The translations under genes were made by a program, and so were the position numbers. A stretch of 64,000 nucleotides of DNA from NCBI RefSeq assembly GCF_006438915.1, contig NZ_RCZE01000003.1, positions 253,070 to 317,069 of the forward strand. The letters are read 5' to 3'. The notes under the pieces were generated by a model. It had not been told where the DNA came from and did no database searches. It saw only the letters and a program-made list of their open reading frames with translations. How positions within the stretch are numbered: position 1 is the stretch's first letter; every line of letters begins with the position of its first letter. Shown here in pieces: positions 54,332 to 64,000 of the stretch. Source of the DNA: Pseudomonas arsenicoxydans. GTDB taxonomy: Bacteria; Pseudomonadota; Gammaproteobacteria; Pseudomonadales; Pseudomonadaceae.

Positions 54332-54373
54332 TGGACTTAACCATAGAGTCCAGTTATTAGCCTTAACGTCCAA
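54332..54373. promoter_or_regulatory. Nested inverted repeats upstream of acnA
   Basis: TGGACT (54332-54337) pairs with AGTCCA (54347-54352), and TTGGACTTAA (54331-54340) also pairs with TTAACGTCCAA (54363-54373), so two alternative stems share one arm. The block is 70-110 bases before the acnA ATG. Operator or alternative RNA fold; the regulator is unknown. Confidence 0.4.
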
Positions 54374-54442
54374 ACAGGGCTAGGTTAAGAGCTCTGTCCG
54401 TCCCGCCAGTCCGTAGCCGTGCGGACCAAAAGGAGTCATTCA

Positions 54443-57184
54443 ATGCCGTCCCTCGATAGCCTGAAAACCCTTAAAACCCTGCAAGTCGACGACAAGACCT
54501 ACCATTATTTCAGTCTGCCCGATGCCGCCAAGAGCATCGGTGATCTCGACAAGCTGCCCATGTCGTTGAAAGTGCTGCTGGAAAACCTGCTGCGCTGGGA
54601 AGATGAAAAAACCGTCACCGGCGCCGACCTCAAGGCGATTGCCGCCTGGCTCAAGGAGCGCCGCTCCGACCGCGAAATCCAGTACCGCCCCGCTCGTGTT
54701 TTGATGCAGGACTTTACCGGCGTTCCCGCCGTGGTCGACCTGGCCGCCATGCGCGCCGCCATGGCCAAGGCCGGTGGCGATCCGCAGCGCATCAACCCAC
54801 TGTCGCCAGTGGACCTGGTGATCGACCACTCGGTGATGGTCGACAAATTCGCCAGTGCCAGCGCCTTCGAGCAGAACGTCGACATCGAAATGCAGCGCAA
54901 TGGTGAGCGTTACGCGTTCTTGCGCTGGGGCCAAAGCGCCTTCCACAACTTCAGTGTGGTGCCGCCGGGCACCGGGATCTGCCATCAGGTCAACCTTGAA
55001 TACCTCGGCCGCACGGTCTGGACCAAGGACGAGGATGGCCGCACCTACGCCTTCCCCGACACCCTGGTCGGCACCGACTCCCACACCACCATGATCAACG
55101 GCCTCGGCGTGCTCGGCTGGGGCGTCGGCGGGATCGAAGCGGAGGCGGCGATGCTCGGCCAACCGGTGTCGATGCTGATTCCGGAAGTGATCGGTTTCAA
55201 ACTCACCGGCAAACTCAAGGAAGGCATCACCGCCACCGACCTGGTGCTGACCGTCACCCAGATGCTGCGCAAGAAAGGCGTGGTCGGCAAGTTCGTCGAG
55301 TTCTACGGCGACGGCCTCGCCGACCTGCCACTGGCCGATCGCGCGACCATCGCCAATATGGCCCCGGAATACGGTGCCACCTGCGGGTTCTTCCCCGTGG
55401 ACGACGTGACGCTGGAATATTTGCGCCTGTCCGGCCGACCACCGGAAACGGTGAAACTGGTCGAGGCCTACTGCAAGGCTCAAGGCCTGTGGCGCCTGCC
55501 GGGCAAGGAACCGATCTTCACCGACAGCCTGGCGCTTGACATGACCAGCGTCGAGGCCAGCCTCGCCGGCCCTAAACGCCCACAGGACCGAGTTTCCCTG
55601 CCCAATGTCGCGCAGGCGTTCACCGACTTCATCGACCTGCAATTCAAACCCACCAGCAAGGAAGTAGGACGCCTGGAAAGTGAAGGCGGCGGCGGTGTCG
55701 CGGTGGGCAATGCCGACCTGGCCGGTGAAGCCGACTACGAATACGACGGTCAGATTTATCGATTGAAAAACGGCGCGGTGGTGATTGCCGCCATCACCTC
55801 CTGCACCAACACCTCCAACCCGAGCGTGATGATGGCGGCGGGCCTGGTGGCGAAAAAGGCTGTGGAAAAAGGCCTCAAGCGCAAACCGTGGGTCAAAAGT
55901 TCGCTGGCGCCCGGCTCGAAAGTGGTCACCGACTATTACAAGGCGGCGGGCCTGACCCAATACCTCGACGAACTGGGTTTTGCGCTGGTCGGCTACGGTT
56001 GCACCACGTGCATCGGCAACTCCGGCCCATTGTCGGAGCCGATCGAAAAAGCTATCCAGGCCGCCGACCTGACCGTTGCCTCGGTGTTGTCGGGCAACCG
56101 CAACTTTGAGGGGCGCGTGCATCCATTGGTGAAAACCAACTGGCTGGCCTCCCCGCCGCTGGTCGTCGCCTATGCGCTGGCCGGTACTGTGCGCATCGAC
56201 ATCAGCAGTGAGCCGTTGGGCGATGACAAGGACGGCAATCCGGTGTACTTGCGGGACATCTGGCCGAGCAGCAAGGAAATTGCCGAGTCTGTGAGTAAGG
56301 TCAACACCGCGATGTTCCACAAGGAATACGCCGAAGTGTTTGCCGGCGACGAGCAATGGCAAGCCATCCAGGTGCCGCAAGCGGCGACCTACGTGTGGCA
56401 GGACGATTCGACCTACATCCAGCATCCGCCGTTCTTCGACGACATCGGCGGCCCGCCGCCCGTGGTCAAGGACGTGGTCGGGGCTCGGGTGTTGGCGCTG
56501 CTGGGCGACTCGGTGACCACCGACCACATCTCCCCCGCCGGTAACATCAAGGCCGACAGCCCGGCCGGTCAGTATTTGCGCGACAAAGGCGTGGAGCCGC
56601 GCGACTTCAACTCCTACGGTTCGCGTCGCGGCAACCATGAAGTAATGATGCGCGGCACCTTTGCCAACATTCGTATCCGCAACGAAATGCTCGGCGGCGA
56701 GGAAGGCGGCAACACCTTTTACATTCCCACCATGGAGAGGATGCCGATCTACGACGCGGCCATGCGTTATCAAACGTCAGGCACGCCGCTGGTGGTGATT
56801 GCAGGCCAGGAATACGGCACGGGTTCAAGCCGCGACTGGGCGGCCAAGGGCACCAACCTGCTGGGTGTGAAAGCGGTCATCGCCGAAAGCTTCGAACGGA
56901 TTCACCGCTCCAACCTGGTGGGCATGGGCGTGTTGCCGTTGCAATTCAAATTGGATCAGAACCGCAAGAGCCTGAACCTGACAGGCAAGGAAACCCTGGA
57001 CATCCTCGGTTTGACTGGTGTGGAGCTGACGCCGCGGATGAACCTGACGCTGGTGATCACCCGTGAAGACGGCAGCAAGGAAAAGATCGAAGTGCTGTGC
57101 CGGATCGACACGCTCAATGAGGTCGAGTACTTCAAGTCCGGAGGGATTTTGCACTATGTGCTGCGCCAGTTGATTGCCTCGTAA
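54443..57184 (+). CDS. acnA: Aconitate hydratase A
   Basis: A 913-aa [4Fe-4S] aconitase of the TCA cycle, IRP/AcnA type. Cluster ligands Cys454 ([10 protein letters not shown]) and Cys520/Cys523 ([12 protein letters not shown]); active-site stretches [13 protein letters not shown] and [14 protein letters not shown]. Perfect AAGGAG start. Terminator 12 bases after the stop. An inverted-repeat block precedes it. Confidence 0.98.
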   Translation: MPSLDSLKTLKTLQVDDKTYHYFSLPDAAKSIGDLDKLPMSLKVLLENLLRWEDEKTVTGADLKAIAAWLKERRSDREIQYRPARVLMQDFTGVPAVVDLAAMRAAMAKAGGDPQRINPLSPVDLVIDHSVMVDKFASASAFEQNVDIEMQRNGERYAFLRWGQSAFHNFSVVPPGTGICHQVNLEYLGRTVWTKDEDGRTYAFPDTLVGTDSHTTMINGLGVLGWGVGGIEAEAAMLGQPVSMLIPEVIGFKLTGKLKEGITATDLVLTVTQMLRKKGVVGKFVEFYGDGLADLPLADRATIANMAPEYGATCGFFPVDDVTLEYLRLSGRPPETVKLVEAYCKAQGLWRLPGKEPIFTDSLALDMTSVEASLAGPKRPQDRVSLPNVAQAFTDFIDLQFKPTSKEVGRLESEGGGGVAVGNADLAGEADYEYDGQIYRLKNGAVVIAAITSCTNTSNPSVMMAAGLVAKKAVEKGLKRKPWVKSSLAPGSKVVTDYYKAAGLTQYLDELGFALVGYGCTTCIGNSGPLSEPIEKAIQAADLTVASVLSGNRNFEGRVHPLVKTNWLASPPLVVAYALAGTVRIDISSEPLGDDKDGNPVYLRDIWPSSKEIAESVSKVNTAMFHKEYAEVFAGDEQWQAIQVPQAATYVWQDDSTYIQHPPFFDDIGGPPPVVKDVVGARVLALLGDSVTTDHISPAGNIKADSPAGQYLRDKGVEPRDFNSYGSRRGNHEVMMRGTFANIRIRNEMLGGEEGGNTFYIPTMERMPIYDAAMRYQTSGTPLVVIAGQEYGTGSSRDWAAKGTNLLGVKAVIAESFERIHRSNLVGMGVLPLQFKLDQNRKSLNLTGKETLDILGLTGVELTPRMNLTLVITREDGSKEKIEVLCRIDTLNEVEYFKSGGILHYVLRQLIAS

Positions 57185-57195
57185 CAGCCTGCTGA

Positions 57196-57228
57196 CAAAG
57201 ACACCGCCTTCGGGCGGTGTTTTTGTTT
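57196..57228 (+). terminator. Terminator after acnA
   Basis: ACACCGCC-TTCG-GGCGGTGT with a UUCG tetraloop, followed by TTTTGTTTG. Confidence 0.93.
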
Positions 57229-57305
57229 GTGCCGCTGGCGCCCCTATAATCCGCGCCCACTGGATTCCATGTCGTGCATACAAAAATGTGAACGACACCG
57301 AACAC

Positions 57306-57397
57306 ATGTGGGAGCGGGCTTGCTCGCGAAGGCGGTGTATCAATCAATGCATCTGTCGACTGACACTCTGCCTTCGCGAGCAAGCCCGCTCCCACAT
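57306..57397. repeat. REPIN, class A
   Basis: Inverted pair of the GGAGCGGGCTTGCTCGCGAA unit with outer TGTG / CACA, between tandem acnA and the CPBP protease gene. It lies upstream of the latter's start, so it may affect that leader. Confidence 0.9.
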
Positions 57398-57438
57398 TGG
57401 ACCGAAGCGATCCGCAAACTTGTACACAAGGACTTCAC

Positions 57439-58230
57439 ATGATCGCCCTGCCATGGACCTACCTGGCCCTTCTCTCAATGGGCTTCGCCCTTGCACTGTC
57501 TTACGGCCAACTCAGCTGGCTGGCCTTGATCACCATCGCCCTACTGATAATGGCCGGCGCTGCCGTTCGCCAGCAAAAACTCCCGATCGCCCGCTACCTC
57601 GGCCACGGATTGTTCATCATCCTGGCTATGGCGCTGGCGATGCACTGGCTCCCGGGCTTCTTCAACGGTCGCGCGATCGCCCCTCAATACCTCACGCCTG
57701 ATGCCGTGCCGTTTTCCATGTACCTGAATCAGGACAAACCACTGATCGGCTTCTGGCTACTGTTGGTTTGCCCACGGATTGTCGGTCGGCGCTCCTGGCG
57801 CCTTGGGGTTTACGCCACCGTCCTCGCCCTGGCGCTGAGTGCCGTACTGGCCTTGGGTGGCGCGCTGTTGCTGGGCATCATCAGTTGGGCGCCGAAGTGG
57901 CCTGACCAAGCCTGGCTGTGGCTGCTGAACAATCTGTTGCTGGTCACGCTGGTCGAGGAAGCGCTGTTTCGCGGTTACATCCAGGGCAGTTTGAGTCGTT
58001 CATTCAAGCATCTGCCTTACGGCGAAAACCTCGCCCTGCTGCTGGCCTCGTTGTTGTTTGGGCTGGTGCACGCAGGCGCAGGCTGGCAATGGGTGCTGTT
58101 GGCGAGCCTGGCCGGTGTCGGGTACGGCCTGGCCTATCGTTTCGGCGGTCTGGGTGCCGCCATCGCCACCCATTTCGGCCTGAACCTGCTGCACTTCGCG
58201 CTGTTCACCTATCCGATGCTCGCGGGTTGA
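57439..58230 (+). CDS. CPBP-family intramembrane metalloprotease
   Basis: A 263-aa, about 8-TM protein. The CPBP (Abi) glutamyl-protease motifs are present: EEALFRGYI (EExxxR, about residue 173), FGLVHAG and the C-terminal HFGLNLLHF (HxxxN). Start after AAGGA. Some relatives process membrane regulators or give bacteriocin self-immunity; no target is apparent here. It is preceded by a REPIN and followed 103 bp later by aer. Confidence 0.88.
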   Translation: MIALPWTYLALLSMGFALALSYGQLSWLALITIALLIMAGAAVRQQKLPIARYLGHGLFIILAMALAMHWLPGFFNGRAIAPQYLTPDAVPFSMYLNQDKPLIGFWLLLVCPRIVGRRSWRLGVYATVLALALSAVLALGGALLLGIISWAPKWPDQAWLWLLNNLLLVTLVEEALFRGYIQGSLSRSFKHLPYGENLALLLASLLFGLVHAGAGWQWVLLASLAGVGYGLAYRFGGLGAAIATHFGLNLLHFALFTYPMLAG

Positions 58231-58333
58231 GGCAATGCGCGTTTTGCGACGCAGTGCTGATTATTGAAAAATAATTTCAACTAATTCCTGACAGCGCCGA
58301 CAACCTTTCAAAGCCTTGCGGATTGAAAAAGCC

Positions 58334-59899
58334 ATGCGTAACAACCAGCCCATTACCCAACGCGAACGGACCTTCCCGGCACAGCAACGGTTGATTTCCA
58401 CCACCGATGCCAAGGGCGTGATCACTTACTGCAACGACGCGTTCGTCGAAATCAGCGGGTTTTCTCGTGAGGAACTGGTCCGTGCACCGCACAACCTGGT
58501 CCGTCACCCCGACGTCCCGGCCGCGGTGTTCGCGCACATGTGGGGCACTCTGAAACAAGGCTTGCCATGGATGGGCATCGTCAAGAATCGCTGCAAGAGC
58601 GGTGATCACTATTGGGTTAACGCCTACGTGACGCCGGTGTTCGAGGGCAATCAGGTCATCGGTTACGAGTCGGTGCGGATCAAACCCACCGCCGAACAGA
58701 TCCAGCGAGCCGAAGCGCTCTACCAACGCATCAACCAGGGCAAGTCCGCCATTCCATCGAGTGACAAATGGCTGCCGGTGCTTCAGGACTGGCTGCCGTT
58801 CATTCTGGTCAGTCAGCTGAGCTTCATGATCGGCGCCACGCTGACGTCGCAATGGGGCTTTGCACTGGCGGCCGGCCTCTCGGTGCCGTTGGGCCTGATG
58901 GGGCTGAGCTGGCAGCAGCGTGGACTCAAGCGCCTGCTGGTCCTGGCCGGGCAAACCACGTCCGACCCGTTGATCGCGCAGATGTACACCGACAGCCGCG
59001 GTGCGCAGGCCCGCCTGGAAATGTCGATCCTCAGCCAGGAAGCCCGCCTGAAAACCTGCCTGACCCGTCTGCAGGACACCGCCGAGCACCTGACAGAGCA
59101 AGCGAAACAGTCCGATGCCTTGGCGCATAACAGCTCCAATGGCCTGGAACGTCAGCGCGTCGAAACCGAGCAAGTGGCCACCGCCGTCAACCAGATGGCC
59201 GCTACCACTCAGGAGGTCGCCAGCCACGTACAACGCACCGCCGACGCCACTCAGGAAGCCAATCGCCTGACCGGTCGCGGCCGCGACATCGCCGGGGAAA
59301 CCCGCGAAGCCATCCAGCGCCTGTCGGTGGTGGTGGGTGAAACCGGTCTGACCGTGACTCAACTGGCCAAGGACAGCGACGAAATCGGCGGCGTGGTCGA
59401 TGTGATCAAAGGCATAGCCGACCAGACCAACCTGCTGGCCTTGAACGCCGCCATCGAAGCGGCCCGCGCCGGTGAGATGGGCCGCGGTTTTGCGGTGGTG
59501 GCAGACGAAGTTCGCCAACTGGCGCAACGCACCAGCGAATCCACCGGGCAGATCCACGCCCTGATCGCCAAGCTGCAGCAAACGGCGAGCACCGCCGTGC
59601 AAACCATGGAAGCCGGGCATCGCCAGGCCGAAGAAGGTGTGGCGCGGGTACTGGAAGCGGATCAGGCGCTGGTGGGGATCAGCGAAGCGGTAGCCAACAT
59701 CACCGACATGACCACCCAGATCGCGGCGGCGACTGAAGAGCAAAGCGCGGTGGCCGAAGAGATCAGCCGCAACATCAGCAACATTTCGCAGCTGGCGGAC
59801 CAGACCTCGGAACAGGCGCAACACTCGGCGCTGTTGAGTGAAGAACTGACGAAAACCGCGAATACCCAGTATTCGTTGGTGGAGCGGTTTAACCGCTGA
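58334..59899 (+). CDS. aer: Aerotaxis receptor Aer
   Basis: A 521-aa methyl-accepting chemoreceptor. The N-terminal PAS domain (1-125, [40 protein letters not shown]) binds FAD in Aer. Two membrane helices at about 150-195 ([20 protein letters not shown]), HAMP-like segment, then the MCP signalling domain with the hairpin tip [20 protein letters not shown] and [15 protein letters not shown]. The start follows AAAAAG weakly; a TTG six codons upstream is possible. The order acnA-CPBP gene-aer-cco matches other Pseudomonas. Confidence 0.94.
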   Translation: MRNNQPITQRERTFPAQQRLISTTDAKGVITYCNDAFVEISGFSREELVRAPHNLVRHPDVPAAVFAHMWGTLKQGLPWMGIVKNRCKSGDHYWVNAYVTPVFEGNQVIGYESVRIKPTAEQIQRAEALYQRINQGKSAIPSSDKWLPVLQDWLPFILVSQLSFMIGATLTSQWGFALAAGLSVPLGLMGLSWQQRGLKRLLVLAGQTTSDPLIAQMYTDSRGAQARLEMSILSQEARLKTCLTRLQDTAEHLTEQAKQSDALAHNSSNGLERQRVETEQVATAVNQMAATTQEVASHVQRTADATQEANRLTGRGRDIAGETREAIQRLSVVVGETGLTVTQLAKDSDEIGGVVDVIKGIADQTNLLALNAAIEAARAGEMGRGFAVVADEVRQLAQRTSESTGQIHALIAKLQQTASTAVQTMEAGHRQAEEGVARVLEADQALVGISEAVANITDMTTQIAAATEEQSAVAEEISRNISNISQLADQTSEQAQHSALLSEELTKTANTQYSLVERFNR

Positions 59900-59913
59900 T
59901 CGTTGTGGAAAGA

Positions 59914-59950
59914 CCAAAAACCCGGACAGCGAAAGCTTCCGGGTTTTTTA
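59914..59950. terminator. Terminator after aer
   Basis: AAAAACCCGGACAGC-GAAA-GCTTCCGGGTTTTTT, stem with one bulged C and a GAAA loop. Confidence 0.9.
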
Positions 59951-59978
59951 TTGCCAACCTGAAAGTGATGTCGCCTGT

Positions 59979-60088
59979 CAGGGCCTCTTCGCGAGCAAGC
60001 CCGCTCCCACAGGGGATCTGCGGTGAACCCACACGTGGGGGCACCAGAGATCAAATGTGGGAGCGGGCTTGCTCGCGAAGAGGCCCTG
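59979..60088. repeat. REPIN, class A, perfect 33-bp arms
   Basis: CAGGGCCTCTTCGCGAGCAA... at 59979-60011 and its exact complement at 60056-60088. The outer 10 bases (CAGGGCCTCT / AGAGGCCCTG) are also complementary. Between convergent aer and the hydrolase gene. Confidence 0.92.
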
Positions 60089-60105
60089 ACTGCCACCGCA
60101 AAATC

Positions 60106-60783
60106 TTACTGAAGAAATGCCGCTATCTTGCCCGCCGCAGCAGCCAAATGCTGCTCATGGGTAAACCCGGAAGCCTTCAACGGCTTCAAATCATGATCCC
60201 CCGCCACCAGCCAGAACACCTCGATACTCGGTGCCAACGTGTAAGCCTCAACGGCCTCCCGATTACCCAACGCATCCCGTTCACCCTGAACAATCAACGT
60301 CCGCGTCTTGAGCGCGGCCAAATGTTCAACCCGAGGCTTTTCCGGTTTACCCACCGCATAAAACGGGTACCCCAGACACACCAACGCATCCGCCCCCAAC
60401 TCATCCGCCAGCAAACTCGCCATCCGCCCGCCCATGGACTTGCCGCCAATGGCCAGAGACCCAGTGACATGGCGTCGCACCACGGCATACACCTCACGCC
60501 AGCACTCGAGCAGTTTCGGGGCGGGGTTCGGTGGGCGTTTGCCACCATCGATGCGCCGTTGCGCCATGTAGGGAAACTCGAAGCGCAGCACATTGACGCC
60601 TTGAGCAGCAAGGCGCTCAGCCATGTCGCTCATCCAGCCACTGTCCATTGGTGCGCCAGCGCCGTGGGCGAGAATCAACGTCGTCGAGGCCGGTTCTGAG
60701 GCGGCATTCCACAACCATCCATGTTCCCCCACACACCGCGCCCATTGATCCCCGTCAATACTGGCCTTGTGCTCTTTGTCCAT
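60106..60783 (-). CDS. Alpha/beta-fold hydrolase (KANL3/Tex30-like)
   Basis: A 225-aa soluble hydrolase: LILAHGAGAPMDSGWM oxyanion region, nucleophile elbow GGKSMGG (Ser at about 115), acid in VQGERDALG, and His in GDHDLKPLK. This matches the dienelactone-hydrolase-like family common in proteobacteria; the substrate is unknown. The start follows GAGG. Divergent from ccoN with only 109 bp between, so the two share a promoter region. Confidence 0.88.
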   Translation of the reverse strand: MDKEHKASIDGDQWARCVGEHGWLWNAASEPASTTLILAHGAGAPMDSGWMSDMAERLAAQGVNVLRFEFPYMAQRRIDGGKRPPNPAPKLLECWREVYAVVRRHVTGSLAIGGKSMGGRMASLLADELGADALVCLGYPFYAVGKPEKPRVEHLAALKTRTLIVQGERDALGNREAVEAYTLAPSIEVFWLVAGDHDLKPLKASGFTHEQHLAAAAGKIAAFLQ

Positions 60784-60892
60784 GCTTGCCTCGCTTTTAG
60801 TCTGCCTATAACTCCAGGCGAAGGGAGCGTCTGCCGTGCGGCTTACTCGCAAAGACAGGCCTTCACTTCGGCTGAACCGTGGATGGGGAACC

Positions 60893-62317
60893 ATGAACAC
60901 TTCTATCAGTACCGCCTACAACTACAAGGTGGTCCGCCAATTCGCCATTATGACGGTGGTGTGGGGCATCGTCGGCATGGGGCTCGGGGTTTTTCTCGCG
61001 GCCCAGTTGGTCTGGCCCGAACTCAACTTCAATTTGCCATGGACCAGTTTCGGGCGATTGCGCCCGCTGCACACCAACGCGGTGATCTTCGCGTTCGGCG
61101 GTTGCGCCCTGTTCGCCAGTTCGTTCTATTCGGTGCAACGCACCTGCCAGACTCAATTGTTCGCGCCGAAGATCGCCGCGTTCTGCTTCTGGGGCTGGCA
61201 ACTGGTGATCCTGTTGGCGGCGATCAGCCTGCCGCTGGGCTACACCAGTTCCAAGGAATACGCCGAGCTGGAATGGCCGATCGACATTCTGATCACCATC
61301 GTCTGGGTCGCCTACGCCATCGTGTTCTTCGGTACGCTGGCCAAGCGCAAGACCAAGCACATCTACGTCGGCAACTGGTTCTTCGGTGCGTTCATCATCA
61401 CCGTGGCGATCCTGCACATCGTCAACAACCTTGAGTTGCCGGTGAGTTTCACCAAGTCCTACTCGGTGTATTCCGGTGCGACCGACGCCATGGTCCAGTG
61501 GTGGTATGGGCACAACGCCGTAGGCTTTTTCCTCACCGCCGGTTTCCTCGGGATGATGTACTACTTCGTGCCCAAACAGGCCGAGCGCCCGGTCTATTCC
61601 TATCGCCTGTCGATCGTGCACTTCTGGGCGCTGATCACCCTGTACATCTGGGCCGGTCCGCACCACTTGCACTACACCGCTTTGCCGGACTGGGCACAGT
61701 CGCTGGGCATGGTGATGTCGCTGATTCTGCTGGCGCCAAGCTGGGGCGGGATGATCAACGGCATGATGACCCTCTCGGGCGCCTGGCATAAATTGCGCAG
61801 CGACCCGATCCTGCGCTTCCTCGTGGTGTCGCTGGCGTTCTACGGCATGTCGACCTTCGAAGGGCCGATGATGGCGATCAAGACTGTGAACGCCCTCTCC
61901 CACTACACCGACTGGACCATCGGCCACGTTCACGCCGGGGCGCTCGGCTGGGTGGCGATGATTTCCATCGGCGCGCTGTATCACATGATCCCGAAAATCT
62001 TCGGCCGTGAGCAGATGCACAGCATCGGCCTGATCAACGCGCACTTCTGGCTCGCCACGATCGGCACCGTGCTGTACATCGCCTCGATGTGGGTCAACGG
62101 CATCGCCCAGGGCCTGATGTGGCGCGCAATCAACGAAGACGGCACGCTGACCTACTCCTTCGTCGAAACCCTGGTGGCCAGCCACCCAGGCTTCATCGTG
62201 CGACTGGTGGGCGGGGCGATCTTCCTCAGCGGCATGTTCCTGATGGCTTACAACACCTGGCGCACCGTACGGGCCTCGCAGCCTGCCGACGTCGCCGCTG
62301 CCGCGCAGATGGCTTGA
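60893..62317 (+). CDS. ccoN: cbb3-type cytochrome c oxidase subunit I, CcoN
   Basis: A 474-aa catalytic subunit with about 12 TM helices. Histidine ligands for heme b, heme b3 and CuB fit the family: [58 protein letters not shown]. It reduces oxygen with high affinity. The 109-bp upstream gap shows no TTGAT-N4-ATCAA (Anr/FNR) box, which suits a constitutive cco copy. First gene of ccoNOQP. Confidence 0.96.
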   Translation: MNTSISTAYNYKVVRQFAIMTVVWGIVGMGLGVFLAAQLVWPELNFNLPWTSFGRLRPLHTNAVIFAFGGCALFASSFYSVQRTCQTQLFAPKIAAFCFWGWQLVILLAAISLPLGYTSSKEYAELEWPIDILITIVWVAYAIVFFGTLAKRKTKHIYVGNWFFGAFIITVAILHIVNNLELPVSFTKSYSVYSGATDAMVQWWYGHNAVGFFLTAGFLGMMYYFVPKQAERPVYSYRLSIVHFWALITLYIWAGPHHLHYTALPDWAQSLGMVMSLILLAPSWGGMINGMMTLSGAWHKLRSDPILRFLVVSLAFYGMSTFEGPMMAIKTVNALSHYTDWTIGHVHAGALGWVAMISIGALYHMIPKIFGREQMHSIGLINAHFWLATIGTVLYIASMWVNGIAQGLMWRAINEDGTLTYSFVETLVASHPGFIVRLVGGAIFLSGMFLMAYNTWRTVRASQPADVAAAAQMA

Positions 62318-62327
62318 GGAGTCCGCC

Positions 62328-62936
62328 ATGAAACACGAAACAATCGAAAAAAACGTCGGCCTGTTGCTGTTGTTGATGGTGCTGGCCGTGAGCATCGGCG
62401 GCCTGACCCAGATCGTCCCGCTGTTCTTTCAGGACGTGACCAATAAACCGGTGGAAGGCATGAAGCCCTACACCGCGCTGCAACTGGAAGGTCGCGACAT
62501 TTACATCCGTGAAGGTTGCGTCGGTTGCCACTCGCAGATGATCCGCCCGTTCCGGGCCGAGACCGAACGCTATGGCCACTATTCGGTCGCCGGGGAAAGC
62601 GTCTGGGATCACCCGTTCCTCTGGGGCTCGAAACGCACCGGGCCAGACCTGGCGCGGGTCGGCGGTCGCTACTCGGAAGACTGGCACCGCGCGCACTTAT
62701 ACAACCCGCGCAATGTGGTGCCGGAATCGAAAATGCCCGCCTACCCATGGCTGGTGGCCAATCAACTCGACAGCAGCCACACCGAAACCAAGATCCGCGC
62801 CATGCGCACCTTGGGCGTGCCATACACCGACGATGACATCGCCGGGGCAATGGCCTCGCTCAAGGGCAAGACCGAAATGGACGCCTTGGTTGCTTACCTG
62901 CAAGTGCTCGGCACTGCCATCAAGAGCAAGAGGTGA
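62328..62936 (+). CDS. ccoO: cbb3 oxidase mono-heme subunit CcoO
   Basis: A 202-aa membrane-anchored cytochrome c: TM helix at about 10-35, heme motif CVGCH at about residue 65 ([11 protein letters not shown]), axial Met in [11 protein letters not shown]. It passes electrons to CcoN. It follows ccoN by 10 bases with GAGGAG. Confidence 0.96.
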   Translation: MKHETIEKNVGLLLLLMVLAVSIGGLTQIVPLFFQDVTNKPVEGMKPYTALQLEGRDIYIREGCVGCHSQMIRPFRAETERYGHYSVAGESVWDHPFLWGSKRTGPDLARVGGRYSEDWHRAHLYNPRNVVPESKMPAYPWLVANQLDSSHTETKIRAMRTLGVPYTDDDIAGAMASLKGKTEMDALVAYLQVLGTAIKSKR

Positions 62937-62939
62937 GCC

Positions 62940-63140
62940 ATGGTCGTTGAATTGAGCAGTGGAATGATCCGCGGCCTGGGCACAGTCGTGGTGTTTGTCG
63001 CCTTCGTCGGCCTGACGCTGTGGGTGTTCAACAGCAAGCGCAACCCGGAATTCGCCGAAGCGCGCCTGCTGCCGTTCGCCGACGAACCGAAACCCGATAA
63101 CGCCACCCAAGAACCTGAAACAAGGAGTACCCGGCCATGA
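62940..63140 (+). CDS. ccoQ: cbb3 oxidase small subunit CcoQ
   Basis: A 66-aa protein with one TM helix ([18 protein letters not shown]) and a charged tail ([20 protein letters not shown]) that is typical of CcoQ. It stabilises the complex. Three bases separate it from ccoO; its stop overlaps the ccoP ATG (ATGA). Confidence 0.9.
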   Translation: MVVELSSGMIRGLGTVVVFVAFVGLTLWVFNSKRNPEFAEARLLPFADEPKPDNATQEPETRSTRP

Positions 63141-64000
63141 CCACCTTCTGGAGTACGTGGATCTGCGTGCTGACCCTCGGCAGCCTGATCGGCCTGACCT
63201 GGCTGCTGATCGGCACCCGCAAGGGCGAAACCAAGGGCAGCGTCGACCAGACCATGGGCCACAGCTTCGACGGCATCGAGGAGTACGACAACCCGCTGCC
63301 GCAGTGGTGGTTCATGTTGTTCGCCGGCACGCTGGTGTTTGCCGTGGGTTATCTGATTCTTTACCCGGGCCTGGGCAACTGGAAAGGCATTCTGCCGGGC
63401 TATGAAAACGGCTGGACCGGCGTGCACGAATGGGAAAAGGAGATGGACAAGGCCGACGCGAAGTTCGGACCGATCTTCGCCAAATTCGCCGCGATGCCGG
63501 TGGAAGAAGTGGCTAAAGACCCGCAAGCGCTGAAAATGGGCGGGCGTCTGTTTGCGTCCAACTGCTCGGTGTGCCACGGCTCGGATGCCAAGGGTGCATT
63601 TGGTTTCCCGAACCTGGCGGACCGCGATTGGCGCTGGGGCGGTACGGCGGACACGATCAAAACCACGATCATGGGCGGTCGCATGGCCGCCATGCCGGCC
63701 TGGGGTGAAATCCTCGGTGAGACCGGTGTGAAGAATGTCGCCGCTTATGTGCGTCATGACCTGGCCGGCCTGCCGTTACCTGCCGACACCGGCGCCGACC
63801 TGCACGCGGGACAGCAACTGTTCAGCACCACTTGCGTAGCCTGTCATGGGGCAAACGGCCAAGGCACTGAAGCCATGGGCGCGCCGAACCTGACGCACCC
63901 GGCCGGTTTTATTTACGGTACAAGCCTGTCGCAACTGCAACAGACCATTCGCCATGGCCGCCAGGGCCATATGCCGGCGCAGAACGAACTGCTCGGCAAC
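63137..64000 (+). CDS. ccoP: cbb3 oxidase di-heme subunit CcoP, 3' end cut by window
   Basis: 288 codons are visible of about 310-325. N-terminal TM helices ([40 protein letters not shown]), then two class-I cytochrome c domains with CSVCH (about 139) and CVACH (about 234). The frame is open at base 64000. Start after AAGGAG and overlaps the ccoQ stop. Confidence 0.95.
   Translation, partial: MTTFWSTWICVLTLGSLIGLTWLLIGTRKGETKGSVDQTMGHSFDGIEEYDNPLPQWWFMLFAGTLVFAVGYLILYPGLGNWKGILPGYENGWTGVHEWEKEMDKADAKFGPIFAKFAAMPVEEVAKDPQALKMGGRLFASNCSVCHGSDAKGAFGFPNLADRDWRWGGTADTIKTTIMGGRMAAMPAWGEILGETGVKNVAAYVRHDLAGLPLPADTGADLHAGQQLFSTTCVACHGANGQGTEAMGAPNLTHPAGFIYGTSLSQLQQTIRHGRQGHMPAQNELLGN

Noticed and set aside
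60784..60892. Anr/FNR box before ccoN
   Set aside because: No TTGAT-N4-ATCAA or close variant seen.

Overview
The window is a stretch of core chromosome from a fluorescent-group Pseudomonas (P. fluorescens species complex). This rests on three things. Gene content and order match blocks known from Pseudomonas: rssB/rssC to copRS, lolCDE to sthA, gap-mfd-csiV, nagZ-psrA-lexA-sulA-topA-fadAB-uup-slt, and acnA-aer-cco. Codon use is GC-rich. Nine paired-REP (REPIN) palindromes are scattered between genes. I see no rRNA, tRNA, CRISPR array, prophage, transposase or restriction system; almost everything is vertically inherited housekeeping.

Layout. 1-8 kb: partner-switching regulators (a STAS protein cut by the left edge and an RssB-type response regulator/phosphatase), a PilZ protein, MlaA, a degenerate phosphonatase-like protein, DUF4404, QueF, and a small copper module (cupredoxin divergent from copRS, with a CusR-type box between). 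8-13 kb: lolC-lolD-lolE lipoprotein release operon, a second PilZ protein and a GDPD phosphodiesterase. 13-19 kb: sthA, apbE, a citrate-type MFS symporter and a long GAPDH. 19-29 kb: mfd, csiV, then two paralogous SWIM/SNF2 helicases lying tail to tail. 29-34 kb: nucleoside phosphorylase, nagZ, psrA with two overlapping self-operator boxes, and lexA-sulA behind two SOS boxes. 34-41 kb: topA and fadBA. 41-49.5 kb: a universal stress protein, uup, slt, a frameshifted Fic gene and an ABC half-transporter. 49.5-54 kb: pdxB, a MATE pump, tusA, rlmM. 54-64 kb: acnA, a CPBP protease, aer, an alpha/beta hydrolase, and ccoNOQP (ccoP runs off the right edge).

Systems: envelope maintenance (MlaA, LolCDE, Slt, NagZ), fatty-acid degradation with its regulator (PsrA, FadBA), DNA damage and repair (LexA, SulA, Mfd, SNF2 helicases, TopA), redox and respiration (SthA, ApbE, AcnA, Aer, cbb3 oxidase) and copper response.

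I found no convincing new multi-gene system. The best leads are the inverted pair of SWIM/SNF2 helicases, a phosphonatase-fold protein that has lost its catalytic residues and cap, a Fic gene with a single-base frameshift, a terminator inside lolCDE, unexplained leader structures before slt and acnA, and a plus-strand terminator with no gene in front of it in the fadB upstream region.
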